Source of the DNA: G963677325 sp963677325
Lineage (GTDB): Bacteria > Bacteroidota > Bacteroidia > Bacteroidales > Prolixibacteraceae
DNA length: 64,000 nt
Assembly (NCBI GenBank): GCA_963677325.2
Contig: CAXXGM010000003.1
Location: 310,001 to 374,000, forward strand
Direction: 5' to 3'
Program-made: the position numbers and the translations under genes
Notes under the pieces: generated by a model
Database searches by the model: none
The model's input: the letters and a program-made list of their open reading frames with translations, nothing else
What the model was told of the DNA's origin: nothing
Shown here: positions 35,786 through 49,316 of the stretch, one piece after another
Numbering within the stretch: the stretch's first letter is position 1
How the letters are laid out: every line of letters begins with the position of its first letter

Positions 35786-36413
35786 AAGTTTTCACCTTTT
35801 AGCTTATACTACTTTCTGACTTCATCGATTCTATACTTTCAGGTTTGATGTACAACTTATTAAAATCAATTTCCTGAGCTTTCAAATAAAATGCCGGTTC
35901 TGCTTGTCTTTGACTGAAAGCTGAAAAACAAATCAGGGTCAGGACTAATAAGTAATTGGAATAAAACAGTGTTGTATGAGGCTTAGAGGCTATTGGTATT
36001 TAGGCCAAAGGTAAAAGGGAAATATTATGATTCTTCAGCCTAAAGTCGAAACTCCTTCAGCCTAAAAATACGATATTATATTCTTGACATTACTTAAAAG
36101 GACTGTTCTCATTGTATTTCTTTAAATCGAATCCTGACAAATATACATAATAAATTAGATTGATATTATATTATGGTTATATACAAATAAAAAAATAAGG
36201 TGTTTATCTGCATGCTGTGAGATATTTGAGTAATTTTGATTAATTATTTGACAGAAGGTGTACGATTTCGTACTTAAATAGTTCTCAAAAGCGTACATTT
36301 TAACAAACTTCGGGATATATTATTATTATCTAAACAATTAGAATAGAATAATATAACTATTTTGGCATAATTATGGGTTGTTTTTACTGAAACTCTGAAA
36401 TTCAACGATAGAA
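35786..36413. other. 628-bp gene-free gap between lepB and the export operon
   Basis: AT-rich. One pair of TTCAGCCTAAA units (about 36037-36068) relates to the CCTAAAG heptamer family. No open frame of note, no RNA signature and no convincing TAnnTTTG promoter was found, although promoters for the divergent genes must lie here. Confidence 0.6.
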
Positions 36414-37127
36414 ATGATAAAAATCCAAAATCTACATAAATCCTATGGCACGGGGGTTAACAGCCTTCATGTTTTAAAGGGACTTGACCTGGAAATTGAT
36501 GAAGGAGAATTTGTTTCGATCATGGGGTCATCCGGTTCGGGTAAATCTACTCTTTTGAATATTCTGGGTATTCTGGATGATTACGATGAGGGGAGCTATC
36601 ACCTTGGCGGCAAACTCATCCAACGGATGAATGAGACCAAAGCGGCCCTGACAAGAAATGAAATGATCGGATTCATTTTCCAGTCATTTAATTTAATTTC
36701 TTTTAAAAATGCCATGGAAAATGTGGCTTTGCCACTATACTATAAAAAAATAAACAGGAAAAAGCGCAATCTTATTGCGATGGAATACCTTGAAAAACTC
36801 GGACTAAAAGATTGGGCCGATCACCTTCCCAATGAATTATCCGGAGGACAAAAACAGCGGGTGGCCATCGCAAGAGCTTTGATTTCTGATCCTAAAATCA
36901 TTCTTGCTGACGAACCGACCGGAGCTCTTGATTCGGTCACTTCATTTGAAGTGATGGATATTTTAAAGGAGATCAATGATCAGGGTAAAACCGTCATTAT
37001 TGTAACCCATGAGCACGATATTGCTTCGATGACGAAAAAAATCATCCGTTTGAAGGATGGCATCATCGGAGAAACTATCAAGAACGGCGATTTACAGCTT
37101 TTTAAAGATCGTGTACGGACTGAATAA
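36414..37127 (+). CDS. ABC transporter ATP-binding protein (MacB/LolD type)
   Basis: The protein has 237 residues. Walker A GSSGSGKST (about 39-47), signature LSGGQKQRVAIARAL, Walker B IILADEPTGALD and a switch histidine (VTHEHD) are all intact. The type energises MacB/FtsX permeases at the inner membrane. It is the first of five co-directional genes forming a tripartite export system; the permease follows after 12 bp. Confidence 0.93.
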   Translation: MIKIQNLHKSYGTGVNSLHVLKGLDLEIDEGEFVSIMGSSGSGKSTLLNILGILDDYDEGSYHLGGKLIQRMNETKAALTRNEMIGFIFQSFNLISFKNAMENVALPLYYKKINRKKRNLIAMEYLEKLGLKDWADHLPNELSGGQKQRVAIARALISDPKIILADEPTGALDSVTSFEVMDILKEINDQGKTVIIVTHEHDIASMTKKIIRLKDGIIGETIKNGDLQLFKDRVRTE

Positions 37128-37139
37128 AAATGAAAGCCC

Positions 37140-38396
37140 ATGTTTGATGTGGATATTTGGCAGGAGATTTTCTCCACTATTAATAAAAATAAGCTTCGGA
37201 CCTTTCTGACAGGTTTCTCCGTCGCATGGGGGATCTTCATGCTGATGGTTCTCCTGGGTTCCGGCAATGGCCTTCAAAACGGAGTCAGGGAAGAATTCAA
37301 AGACAATTCTGTTAATGTCATGTGGTTGTGGACTGGCGAAACTTCCATCCCATACCACGGATTGAAAGAAGGAAGACCGATCATTTTTAAAAATGATGAT
37401 TACAAATACCTGAAGGATAAAAATAAAGATCTGGAGGATGTTTCCTCAAGATTTTATCTTCCGGGCAACATCACCTTTAACTATAAAAATGAATACGGCT
37501 CATTTAGTACCTCGTCCTGTCATCCGGTTCTGAAGGATATTGAAAAGATAAACATTTCAAAAGGGCGTTTTATCAATGACCTGGATATGAATGAATTCAG
37601 AAAAGTGATCGTAATCGGAGAGGACATCCGTAAAGCCTTGTTCAAAGATGAAGATCCAATGGGGAAATACGTGAAGTTAAATAATGTGCCCTTTAAAGTT
37701 ATCGGGGTCTCTTATGACAAAAGGAGAAACGATGAACGGACCGCTTATATCCCCGTTTCGACAGCTCAAAGAATTTTCAACGGGGCTGACCGGGTTCATT
37801 CTTTTGCTCTTACTACAAAAATGGTGAAATCAGTTGAAGAGGCTGAAGCGATTACAGAAGAAGTGAGACAATCGATGGCTCAGAAGCATGATTTTGATCC
37901 TAAGGATAAAAAAGCCATGGGCTCTTTTAATATGCTGACCGAATATATCCGTACGATGAAAATATTCCAGGCTATTAAAATGTTTGTCTGGATTATTGGA
38001 ATCGGAACTCTTTTCGCAGGCATCGTAGGAGTAAGCAATATCATGCTGATCCTTATCAAAGAGCGGACCCGTGAGATTGGGATCCGCAAAGCCCTGGGAG
38101 CAACTCCGGGATCAGTCATCGGCCTTGTATTGCTTGAATCTATTCTGATTACAACGGTTGCCGGTTACGCGGGCCTGGTGATGGGAGTAGGGATCATGGA
38201 GGGTATTAATTACGGACTTGAAAAGATGCTTGCTTCAGGAGGAGGTGATGGAATATTTTTTAGAAATCCAACTGTTGATTTTACTACTGCGGTAGTATCA
38301 ACCCTGTTGCTGATCCTTTCAGGAGCCCTTGCCGGTTATTTCCCGGCCCGTAAAGCGGCCAATGTGAAGCCGATTGAGGCCTTGAGGGACGAGTGA
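37140..38396 (+). CDS. MacB/FtsX-type ABC permease, first copy
   Basis: The protein has 418 residues. One N-terminal helix (about 22-42), a large periplasmic MacB core domain and three C-terminal helices from about residue 280. The conserved permease box REIGIRKALGATPGSVIGLV and the ending GYFPARKAANVKPIEALRDE are present. MacB permeases move substrates from the periplasm by mechanotransmission rather than by direct transport. It pairs with the similar permease at 38574. Confidence 0.93.
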   Translation: MFDVDIWQEIFSTINKNKLRTFLTGFSVAWGIFMLMVLLGSGNGLQNGVREEFKDNSVNVMWLWTGETSIPYHGLKEGRPIIFKNDDYKYLKDKNKDLEDVSSRFYLPGNITFNYKNEYGSFSTSSCHPVLKDIEKINISKGRFINDLDMNEFRKVIVIGEDIRKALFKDEDPMGKYVKLNNVPFKVIGVSYDKRRNDERTAYIPVSTAQRIFNGADRVHSFALTTKMVKSVEEAEAITEEVRQSMAQKHDFDPKDKKAMGSFNMLTEYIRTMKIFQAIKMFVWIIGIGTLFAGIVGVSNIMLILIKERTREIGIRKALGATPGSVIGLVLLESILITTVAGYAGLVMGVGIMEGINYGLEKMLASGGGDGIFFRNPTVDFTTAVVSTLLLILSGALAGYFPARKAANVKPIEALRDE

Positions 38397-38481
38397 GGAA
38401 AGTGAACAGTAAACAGTGAAATGAAAGAGGAGTTCAGATAGTGTGAATTGAATCAGGAACAGACAATAAGCTGTCAAGTAA

Positions 38482-38534
38482 CCACTGGCTTTAGCCGGTG
38501 GAATGAACGAAGATACCAAAAAGGGCTTTAGCCC
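38482..38534. repeat. REP-like palindrome pair
   Basis: CCACTGGCTTTAGCCGGTGG at 38482-38501 and GGGCTTTAGCCC at 38523-38534 are two palindromes with the same GGCTTTAGCC core. Such pairs resemble REP elements mobilised by IS200-like REP-associated transposases. No such transposase is in the window. Confidence 0.7.
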
Positions 38535-38573
38535 GTTACAGTAGGAATAATATTAAATAAGAATTAAACGATC

Positions 38574-39845
38574 ATGTTTGATATAGATAGATGGAATGAG
38601 ATCTGGAATGCCCTGGCGAAGAATAAAATCAGGAGCCTGCTCACCGCTTTCGGTGTGTTCTGGGGAATCTTCATGCTCATCGTAATGGCCGGAGCCGGGA
38701 AAGGTCTTGAAAACGGAATCGTGGAGGGAGTGGCCAAATTTGCCAAGAATTCAGCCTTCCTTTGGACCAACAGAACAGCCGAACCTTATAAGGGTTTTAA
38801 AAGGGGGCGGTACTGGAATATGGAAGCCGAGGATATACAATATCTTAAAAGCAATGTGCCTGAACTGGAATACATTACTCCTAAAAACTTTGGACAGTTT
38901 TCTTCAAAAGGATCCAATGTCACGAGAGGATTTAAGGGCGGTTCTTTTAATGTTAAAGGAGATTATCCTGAGTATGCAAATATTGATCCCTGTACTATTT
39001 TGCAGGGGCGGTGGATCAATGATATAGATATTCTTGAAAAAAGAAAAGTATGCGTGATCGGTGAGAAGGTCCTGGAATCATTGTTTGTTCCAAAAGAAAA
39101 TCCCCTTGGTCAATACATTAAGATTGCCGGAGTATATTACCAGGTTATCGGAGTAATGAAACCTGAAACGAGAGTGAATATCAATGGGCGGACCGAAGAA
39201 TCGGTTTCCATGCCCTTTACCACGATGCTGCAGACTTATAACATGGGGAACCAGGTCCATTTTCTGGCCATCACGGCCAAGAAAGGGGTCCCGGTGAGTG
39301 TAGTCGAAGAGAAAGTAAAGAACTTTATCAAGAAGAAACATTCGATCTCCCCCACTGATACACAGGCCCTGAATAGTGTCAATATTGAAAAGAATTTCCA
39401 GCAGATGAACGGACTGTTTATCGGAATAAGGATTCTGACCTGGATTGTGGGACTTGGAACTCTAATGGCCGGAGTAATCGGGGTAAGCAACATTATGCTG
39501 GTAATCATTAAAGAAAGGACAAAAGAAATAGGCATACAGCGTGCTCTGGGAGCAACACCCCGGGTCATCATTTCACAGATCATCCAGGAGAGTGTGTTTC
39601 TGACCACAGTCGCCGGATACATCGGTTTATCTCTTGGAGTCGGATTGCTTGAACTGGTCAGCCGGATTATGCAAAATCCAAATGCGAAACCGGATGACAG
39701 GGCCTTTTTCTCCAATCCTGAAATCAGTCTTACCATTGCATTAGCTGCTTTGGCCGTTCTGATCATTGCAGGGCTCTTTGCGGGACTGATTCCAGCGATG
39801 CGGGCCGTAAAAATAAAACCGATTGATGCTTTGAGAGAAGAATAA
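38574..39845 (+). CDS. MacB/FtsX-type ABC permease, second copy
   Basis: The protein has 423 residues and is paralogous to the permease at 37140, with the same topology and the boxes TKEIGIQRALGATPRVIISQI and LIPAMRAVKIKPIDALREE. The two probably form a heterodimer with one ATPase gene, since only one is present. It is separated from its partner by 177 bp containing the REP-like pair. Confidence 0.93.
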   Translation: MFDIDRWNEIWNALAKNKIRSLLTAFGVFWGIFMLIVMAGAGKGLENGIVEGVAKFAKNSAFLWTNRTAEPYKGFKRGRYWNMEAEDIQYLKSNVPELEYITPKNFGQFSSKGSNVTRGFKGGSFNVKGDYPEYANIDPCTILQGRWINDIDILEKRKVCVIGEKVLESLFVPKENPLGQYIKIAGVYYQVIGVMKPETRVNINGRTEESVSMPFTTMLQTYNMGNQVHFLAITAKKGVPVSVVEEKVKNFIKKKHSISPTDTQALNSVNIEKNFQQMNGLFIGIRILTWIVGLGTLMAGVIGVSNIMLVIIKERTKEIGIQRALGATPRVIISQIIQESVFLTTVAGYIGLSLGVGLLELVSRIMQNPNAKPDDRAFFSNPEISLTIALAALAVLIIAGLFAGLIPAMRAVKIKPIDALREE

Positions 39846-39881
39846 AGAATTGAAGTTTAAATTAAAGAAGAAAATAGAGTC

Positions 39882-40997
39882 ATGAAAAAATTTACAAGAA
39901 TTTTAGGTCTTAGCTTACTGGCAGTGATTTTCATCGGGACTTTGGTTTTTCTGTGGAAGAAATCACAGGCAAAACCTGAAAAATTTGAAGTACAGAAAGC
40001 TAAAATAACAAACATAGTCAAGAAAACTGTTGCCACAGGATCGGTGGTCCCCAGGCAGGAGATAGAGATTAAGCCGCAGGTATCGGGCATAGTGGAAGAG
40101 ATCTTTATTTTGGCCGGGCAGAACATCAAAAAAGGCGATGTGATCGCAAGGGTAAAAATTATCCCTGATATGGTGAATCTTAATAATGCAGAATCACGCG
40201 TTAACCGGGCCAAACTGAATCTTGAAGATGCAAGGATTGTTTATGACAGGGAATCAAAACTTTTCGAGAAGCAGGTCATTTCGAAGGAACAGTACCAAAA
40301 AACTACGCTGGCCCTTAATGCGGCAAGAGAAGAATCTGAAGCAGCTGAAAACAATCTTGAGCTGATCCGTAAAGGGGTGACAAAAAATTCTGAAACGACT
40401 ACGAATACCTTAATTCGCTCAACGATTGACGGGATGGTATTGGATGTACCTGTAAAAGTAGGTTTCTCAGTTATTCAGGCCAATACATTTAATGCAGGGA
40501 CTACAATCGCCATAGTAGCCAACATGAAGGATATGATTTTCCAGGGCAAGGTTGATGAAACAGAGGTTGGCAAAATTAAAGAAGGGATGAACATTGAACT
40601 GACAATCGGAGCGATCGAATCGGAGAAATTCAATGCCACTTTAAAATACATAGCACCCAAAGGAGTTGTTGAAAACGGAGCTATACAATTTGAGATTAAA
40701 GCAGATGTTAATCTTAAGGAAGGGCAATTTATCCGTTCAGGGTATAGCGCCAATGCCAATATTGTGCTTAGCAAAAGAGACAGCGTTTTGGCCATTCCCG
40801 AAGGTTTGCTGAAATTCGAGAAAGATTCTGCCTTTGTTGAGGTCGAAACACTCCCGGGTAAGTATGAAAAGAAATTTGTAAAGACAGGAATTTCTGATGG
40901 GATCAATATTGAAATTGTATCAGGAATCACGGGAAAGGATAAACTAAAAGGAGCATTAATCGATCCGAAGAAGAAGCCTGAAGAAAAAAAGTCATAA
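39882..40997 (+). CDS. Periplasmic adaptor protein (MacA/HlyD family)
   Basis: The protein has 371 residues. One N-terminal hydrophobic segment (about 5-25) anchors it to the inner membrane. The lipoyl half-motifs (QEIEIKPQVSGIVEEIFILAGQNIKKGDVIARV, cited in part as VSGIVEEIFILAGQNIKKGD) flank a helical hairpin of about 80 residues, and a beta-barrel domain follows. It bridges the ABC permeases and the TolC-like pore. It ends in a lysine-rich tail. Confidence 0.92.
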   Translation: MKKFTRILGLSLLAVIFIGTLVFLWKKSQAKPEKFEVQKAKITNIVKKTVATGSVVPRQEIEIKPQVSGIVEEIFILAGQNIKKGDVIARVKIIPDMVNLNNAESRVNRAKLNLEDARIVYDRESKLFEKQVISKEQYQKTTLALNAAREESEAAENNLELIRKGVTKNSETTTNTLIRSTIDGMVLDVPVKVGFSVIQANTFNAGTTIAIVANMKDMIFQGKVDETEVGKIKEGMNIELTIGAIESEKFNATLKYIAPKGVVENGAIQFEIKADVNLKEGQFIRSGYSANANIVLSKRDSVLAIPEGLLKFEKDSAFVEVETLPGKYEKKFVKTGISDGINIEIVSGITGKDKLKGALIDPKKKPEEKKS

Positions 40998-41062
40998 TAT
41001 TATGATTAGCTGATTAAACGTTTTATGATTTAGTGAATCAGATATATAAAATTATATTTAAA

Positions 41063-42391
41063 ATGATAAAGATAATTGTAACTATAGGATTTTTTTTGGC
41101 AGTTTCTTTGAATTCTTCAGGGCAGGATGTCTGGTCACTGCAAAGATGTATTGATTACGCCATCAAGAATAACGTGCAGGTTAAGCAAGGGACAGTTGCT
41201 ACCCAGTATCAGCAGAATCTGCTGAAGCAATCAAAGTATGCCCGCTTGCCAAATTTGAGTGGTCAGGCCGCCCAAAATTTTAACTCGGGAAACAGTCCAT
41301 CCCCTAAAGACAATACATATATTAATAGTAATACCTTAACAACTTCCTTGAATTTGACAACCTCGGTTACGGTATTTCAGGGATTTATGATCAAAAATAA
41401 CATCTCGATGAACCAGTTGAATCTTCAAGCGAGTTTACAGGATCTTGAAAAGGCAAAGAGCGATATAAGCGTAAATATTGCAGCTACTTACCTTGCAATT
41501 CTTTTTGATAAAGACCTGATAAAAGTCTCGCAGGATCAACTTGATATCACAAATCAGACTATCAATCAAACCCAACAAAAAGTGGAAGCCGGAAGTCTTG
41601 CCAAAGGGAGTTTATTGGAAATTCAGGCACAGGCCGCTGGTGAAGAATTAAATGTTGTAAATGCAATAAATCAGCTAAAACTGGATAAACTTAAGCTTAC
41701 GCAATTACTGGAGATCCAGGCTTCTGATAGTTTTGATATTGAAACACCTGTTTTGCCTGAAATAATTCCTCAAGCTGCAGTTATCCCTGCAAGTGATGTA
41801 TTTAAGAAGTCTTTAACTTTCAGACCAGAAATTTTGGGAGCAGATTACCGGGTTCAGAGTTCACAATATCAACTCAAATCAGCCAATGGGTTATTATATC
41901 CCACAATATCAGCATTTGCTAATTTTTCAGACCGATATTACCGGGACAATAGGGGTACAAACGTTGATTTTGGCACACAAGTCCTTACAGGTAATCCAAA
42001 TAAAGGAGTAGGACTGCAAATGAATATTCCTATTTTTACTCGTTTGCAAAATAAGACTAGTATTGCCAATGCGCGTTTGCAGGTATTAACTAATCAACTG
42101 AATCTGGAAGCCGCAAAAAAGACGCTTCGTTCAGACATTGAAACAGCCCAGACCAATGCAGTTGCTTCTATTAACAGATATTCAAGCAACGGAAAGGCTG
42201 TCGCTTCGATGAAAGAAGCGTTCCGATATGCTGAGGAGAAATTTAACGTAGGGATGGTTAATACTGTTGAATACAACACGGCAAAAAACAATTTAGCAAA
42301 AGCTGAATCTGATTTGCTACAGGCAAAATATGAATTTATATTCAGATCGAAAATATTGGATTTCTATCAGGGGACTCCGATTACCTTATAA
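41063..42391 (+). CDS. TolC-family outer-membrane efflux protein
   Basis: The protein has 442 residues from the ATG at 41063, which directly begins a signal peptide (ending NSSGQ). A longer start at 41033 puts ten residues before it. The two-fold TolC pattern is visible: WSLQRCIDYAIKNNVQVK at the start and the helical repeats ending in VNTVEYNTAKNNLAKAESDLLQAKYEF. It completes the tripartite system. A terminator follows at once. Confidence 0.93.
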   Translation: MIKIIVTIGFFLAVSLNSSGQDVWSLQRCIDYAIKNNVQVKQGTVATQYQQNLLKQSKYARLPNLSGQAAQNFNSGNSPSPKDNTYINSNTLTTSLNLTTSVTVFQGFMIKNNISMNQLNLQASLQDLEKAKSDISVNIAATYLAILFDKDLIKVSQDQLDITNQTINQTQQKVEAGSLAKGSLLEIQAQAAGEELNVVNAINQLKLDKLKLTQLLEIQASDSFDIETPVLPEIIPQAAVIPASDVFKKSLTFRPEILGADYRVQSSQYQLKSANGLLYPTISAFANFSDRYYRDNRGTNVDFGTQVLTGNPNKGVGLQMNIPIFTRLQNKTSIANARLQVLTNQLNLEAAKKTLRSDIETAQTNAVASINRYSSNGKAVASMKEAFRYAEEKFNVGMVNTVEYNTAKNNLAKAESDLLQAKYEFIFRSKILDFYQGTPITL

Positions 42392-42412
42392 ATTTCATTC
42401 GTCAGACAAAAA

Positions 42413-42446
42413 GGAATGGGCGATCGATGGGTTGCCCATTCTTTTT
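42413..42446 (+). terminator. Intrinsic terminator of the export operon
   Basis: Stem GAATGGGC (42414-42421) with GCCCATTC (42434-42441) and a following TTTTT. Confidence 0.9.
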
Positions 42447-42671
42447 AAACGATAATAAGAGCATCTTGTAAGATATAAAAACAGAACTACCAGAACAGGG
42501 GCCTGCTCTATACCTTCTCCGTACCATGCTCGTAATTCTCTTTACGCCACGGACCGAAAAAAGAAAGGCAATAATAGATCGAATTCATTTTTATTTTCGG
42601 AGTGGCTAACTGAAAATGAAAAGATTAGTTCGAAGTAGAACAAATTTGAAAAATATTTAGTACATTTATAG

Positions 42672-42701
42672 TTTGGATTGTGATAAAAGCCTTTATCTTT
42701 G
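42672..42701 (+). promoter_or_regulatory. rRNA promoter P1
   Basis: TTTG at 42672-42675, an 18-bp spacer and TATCTTTG at 42694-42701. It lies 385 bp before the 16S 5' end. Confidence 0.65.
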
Positions 42702-42842
42702 CGCTCCCAAACCGAGGGATCCGGATGGTGAAAAGCGGTGATGGGAGGAGTTCTTGGAAAAGCTGGCAAAAGGGTTGTAGAGACGACGATTTATCGCGTC
42801 TTGGACATTGAAAAAAACTTTCAAAAAAATCTTTAAAAAGAT

Positions 42843-42873
42843 TTTGGAGAATGGGAAAAAGAAATTACTTTTG
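42843..42873 (+). promoter_or_regulatory. rRNA promoter P2
   Basis: TTTG at 42843-42846, a 19-bp spacer and TACTTTTG at 42866-42873, the ideal Bacteroidetes spacing. A hairpin (CGCCT with AGGCG, about 42888-42908) follows in the leader. The remaining leader up to 43078 holds no gene. Confidence 0.7.
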
Positions 42874-43078
42874 CCACACTTTTCGCCTGAGGGAAACCGG
42901 AAGGCGAGGAACAAAGAGAGAAAGAAACAAGTTCATTGAAGATATTAAGAAGGTAAGAAGACGAGACTTTCAAATTGGAAGTTTTAGGTTTTTCGAATTC
43001 TTTTGAGAGAAGAAGATAGATTCGCTAGAAGCCGGGCCGGGATGAAGGAATAAACAAATTGTTTTAAAAATTTTCTAT

Positions 43079-44604
<1,526 letters not shown>

Positions 44605-44720
44605 GGAGCCTTGCCCGGCTAAGAATCTGTCGATTTCAAAAAGAGATGAGAAAAGCTTCTGTTTCAAGACAAAGAGTGTTTGTCTTCTGCCTTTTTAAAA
44701 ATATTACCAGGGATTGAATA

Positions 44721-44765
44721 GAATTAAAAATTAAGAATTAAGAATTAAGAATTCGGAATTAGGAG
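44721..44765. repeat. AATTAAG heptamer array in the 16S-tRNA-Ile spacer
   Basis: Four to five AATTAA(G/A) units. Related arrays lie at 44920-45010 (with an inverse half), 45101-45131, 45480-45545 and 53724-53829. Confidence 0.8.
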
Positions 44766-44831
44766 TTTTTAGTTATTAATTCTTAGTTACTATTGATGAA
44801 TACAATCACTGATAGTGTTAAGATTTGAAAC

Positions 44832-44905
44832 AGTCCCGTAGCTCAGCTGGTTAGAGCGCTACACTGATAATGTAGAGGTCCCCAGTTCAAGTCTGGGTGG
44901 GACTA
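44832..44905 (+). tRNA. tRNA-Ile (GAT anticodon)
   Basis: 74 nt. Acceptor AGTCCCG pairs with TGGGACT; the anticodon stem CTACA/TGTAG encloses CTGATAA with anticodon GAT; the T-arm has the loop TTCAAGT. CCA is not encoded. Confidence 0.95.
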
Positions 44906-44919
44906 CAAACCAGGAAAAT

Positions 44920-45010
44920 TAAGGATGAAGAATTAAAAAATTAAGAATTAAAGGTAGCGAATCAAACAGCCCCCATTCTTAATTCTTAATTATTAATTTT
45001 TAATTAAAAA
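44920..45010. repeat. Inverted AATTAAG / CTTAATT arrays between the two tRNA genes
   Basis: AATTAA(G/A) units at about 44920-44952 face TTCTTAATT-type units at about 44977-45005, able to form a stem between tRNA-Ile and tRNA-Ala. Confidence 0.75.
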
Positions 45011-45013
45011 TCC

Positions 45014-45087
45014 GGGGGATTAGCTCAGTTGGCTAGAGCGCTTGATTTGCATTCAAGAGGTCAAGGGTTCGACTCCCTTATTCTCCA
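45014..45087 (+). tRNA. tRNA-Ala (TGC anticodon)
   Basis: 74 nt. Acceptor GGGGGAT pairs with ATTCTCC, with two G-T pairs; stem CTTGA/TCAAG encloses TTTGCAT with anticodon TGC; the T-arm has the loop TTCGACT. CCA is not encoded. Confidence 0.95.
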
Positions 45088-45211
45088 CGACTCCGGGGAA
45101 ATTAAGAATTAAGAATTAATAATTAATAATTTCCGGATCGGACAAAGAATAGAAAGTTGAAAAACAACAACAAACAAAACGTTCATAAAAAATATTGAAG
45201 AAGTAAATAGT

Positions 45212-45300
45212 GAAGCTTTGGTGAAAATTTGGAGCTTTAGTGCTTTGGTGGCTGATTTTTGCCACGAAATCTCCAAAACACGAAATCTCACCAAAACCGT
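45212..45300. repeat. Inverted GGTGAAAATTT / CACGAAATCT units in the tRNA-Ala-23S spacer
   Basis: Units containing CTTTGGTG at about 45214 and 45242 face inverse CACCAAAA and CCACGAAATCTCC units at 45257-45300; together they can fold into a stem with a short loop. Confidence 0.6.
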
Positions 45301-45328
45301 TCACTGATCCACTGTTTACTTTTACAAA

Positions 45329-45382
45329 TAAGATTGGCCTGGTTGGCTGAAAAATTAAAGGTTCGATTCCTTTAAGATCTGC
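45329..45382 (+). pseudogene. tRNA-like relic lacking an anticodon arm
   Basis: A perfect T-arm (AAAGG-TTCGATT-CCTTT) is followed by AAGATCT-G-CC, an acceptor-like end. Upstream are AGATTGG and a D-arm-like GCCTGGTTGGC. The anticodon arm is missing. Probably the remnant of a third spacer tRNA; the 5' and 3' acceptor strands pair only partly. Confidence 0.35.
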
Positions 45383-45564
45383 CTATCCGAAAGGATAAAG
45401 TTCTTTGACATGCTGGAAAAATAAACAAACAGAATAGTTTTAAGAGAAACGCGTAAGAAGGAGAAATCCAACTAAGTCAATTAAGAATTAAAAATTAATA
45501 ATTAAGAATTGAAAAATTCGTGATTCGTAATTCGAGATTCGTAATTGACAGAAAAAGGCGAGAA

Positions 45565-48458
<2,894 letters not shown>

Positions 48459-48604
48459 CCTGGAATTTTCCATACGTGCGGTTCTATTAAATACTATTTC
48501 TGTTTTTCCGGTGTGTTAAAAATATTATTGGATCGTTAGATTAAACGACGCCAAAGATTTGAGTGGATAATTTGGTAAGAGCCAAAAGAGTCCAGTGAAA
48601 ATTT

Positions 48605-48713
<109 letters not shown>

Positions 48714-48721
48714 TTATTAAG

Positions 48722-48760
48722 AGCCCCGGTTCAGATAATGAGCCGGGGCTTCTTGTTTTT
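48722..48760 (+). terminator. Intrinsic terminator of the rRNA operon
   Basis: Stem AGCCCCGG (48722-48729) with CCGGGGCT (48743-48750), then TCTTGTTTTT. Confidence 0.93.
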
Positions 48761-48837
48761 ATACGAATTACATTAACATATTATTTCCCTACTTTCCTAC
48801 TCCCTACTTTCCCTGCAATCATCCGGATTTAATAACC

Positions 48838-49075
48838 TGAGCTCGATCTAAGCAATGGATAAGACAGTGCTTGATTGTTTGAGCGTTAATGTTGTCTTCG
48901 ATAACCTAATCTTTAAAAAAACACCTTAGATGGGATTAATTTTACGCTTTCACTAACCTAATTACCTGATTAAATTAGGTTATTAGGTTGGTTTTTCTCC
49001 CTCGACCATGACTACTGAGGTGTTTTCGACAGATTAGGTTATCTATTCCTTAGATCGAACTCACGTTAATAATTA
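48838..49075. repeat. Large imperfect palindrome with CCTAATTA-type core
   Basis: Outer arms GAGCTCGATCTAAGCAATGG (from 48839) and an inverse copy ending near 49072; inner arms GATAACCTAATCT (48900) and AGATTAGGTTATC (49031-49043); core CTAACCTAATTACC facing AATTAGGTTATTAGG. About 235 bp, no gene, so a MITE-like or regulatory palindrome. The rest of the gap 48761-49316 holds no gene. Confidence 0.7.
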
Positions 49076-49104
49076 GTTGAAACGTTTTTTTTCTGATATT
49101 TTAA

Positions 49105-49165
49105 TGTGAATTGGGGACGAATTGACACGAAGAAATAATTTCATTTATTCCTTTTTCGTGTGTCG
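49105..49165. mobile_element. Decayed end of the GxxExxY-type inverted-repeat element
   Basis: GGGGACGAATTGACACGAAG at 49114-49133 matches the element's left arm, and TTCGTGTGTCGAAAT (about 49156) is a weak inverse. No intact second arm. Confidence 0.45.
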
Positions 49166-49316
49166 AAATGGTTGCCCCTGAGATTTTGTAGTAAAAAATA
49201 GTAAGGAGGGGAAATGGGGAAATGGGGAAATTTCATAGATCAATTCAAAAGGCGAGAGGCCAAAATTTATTCCTCCTGCAGATAGTGGTTGATCAGTTTT
49301 TAAAATATGCCCATTA

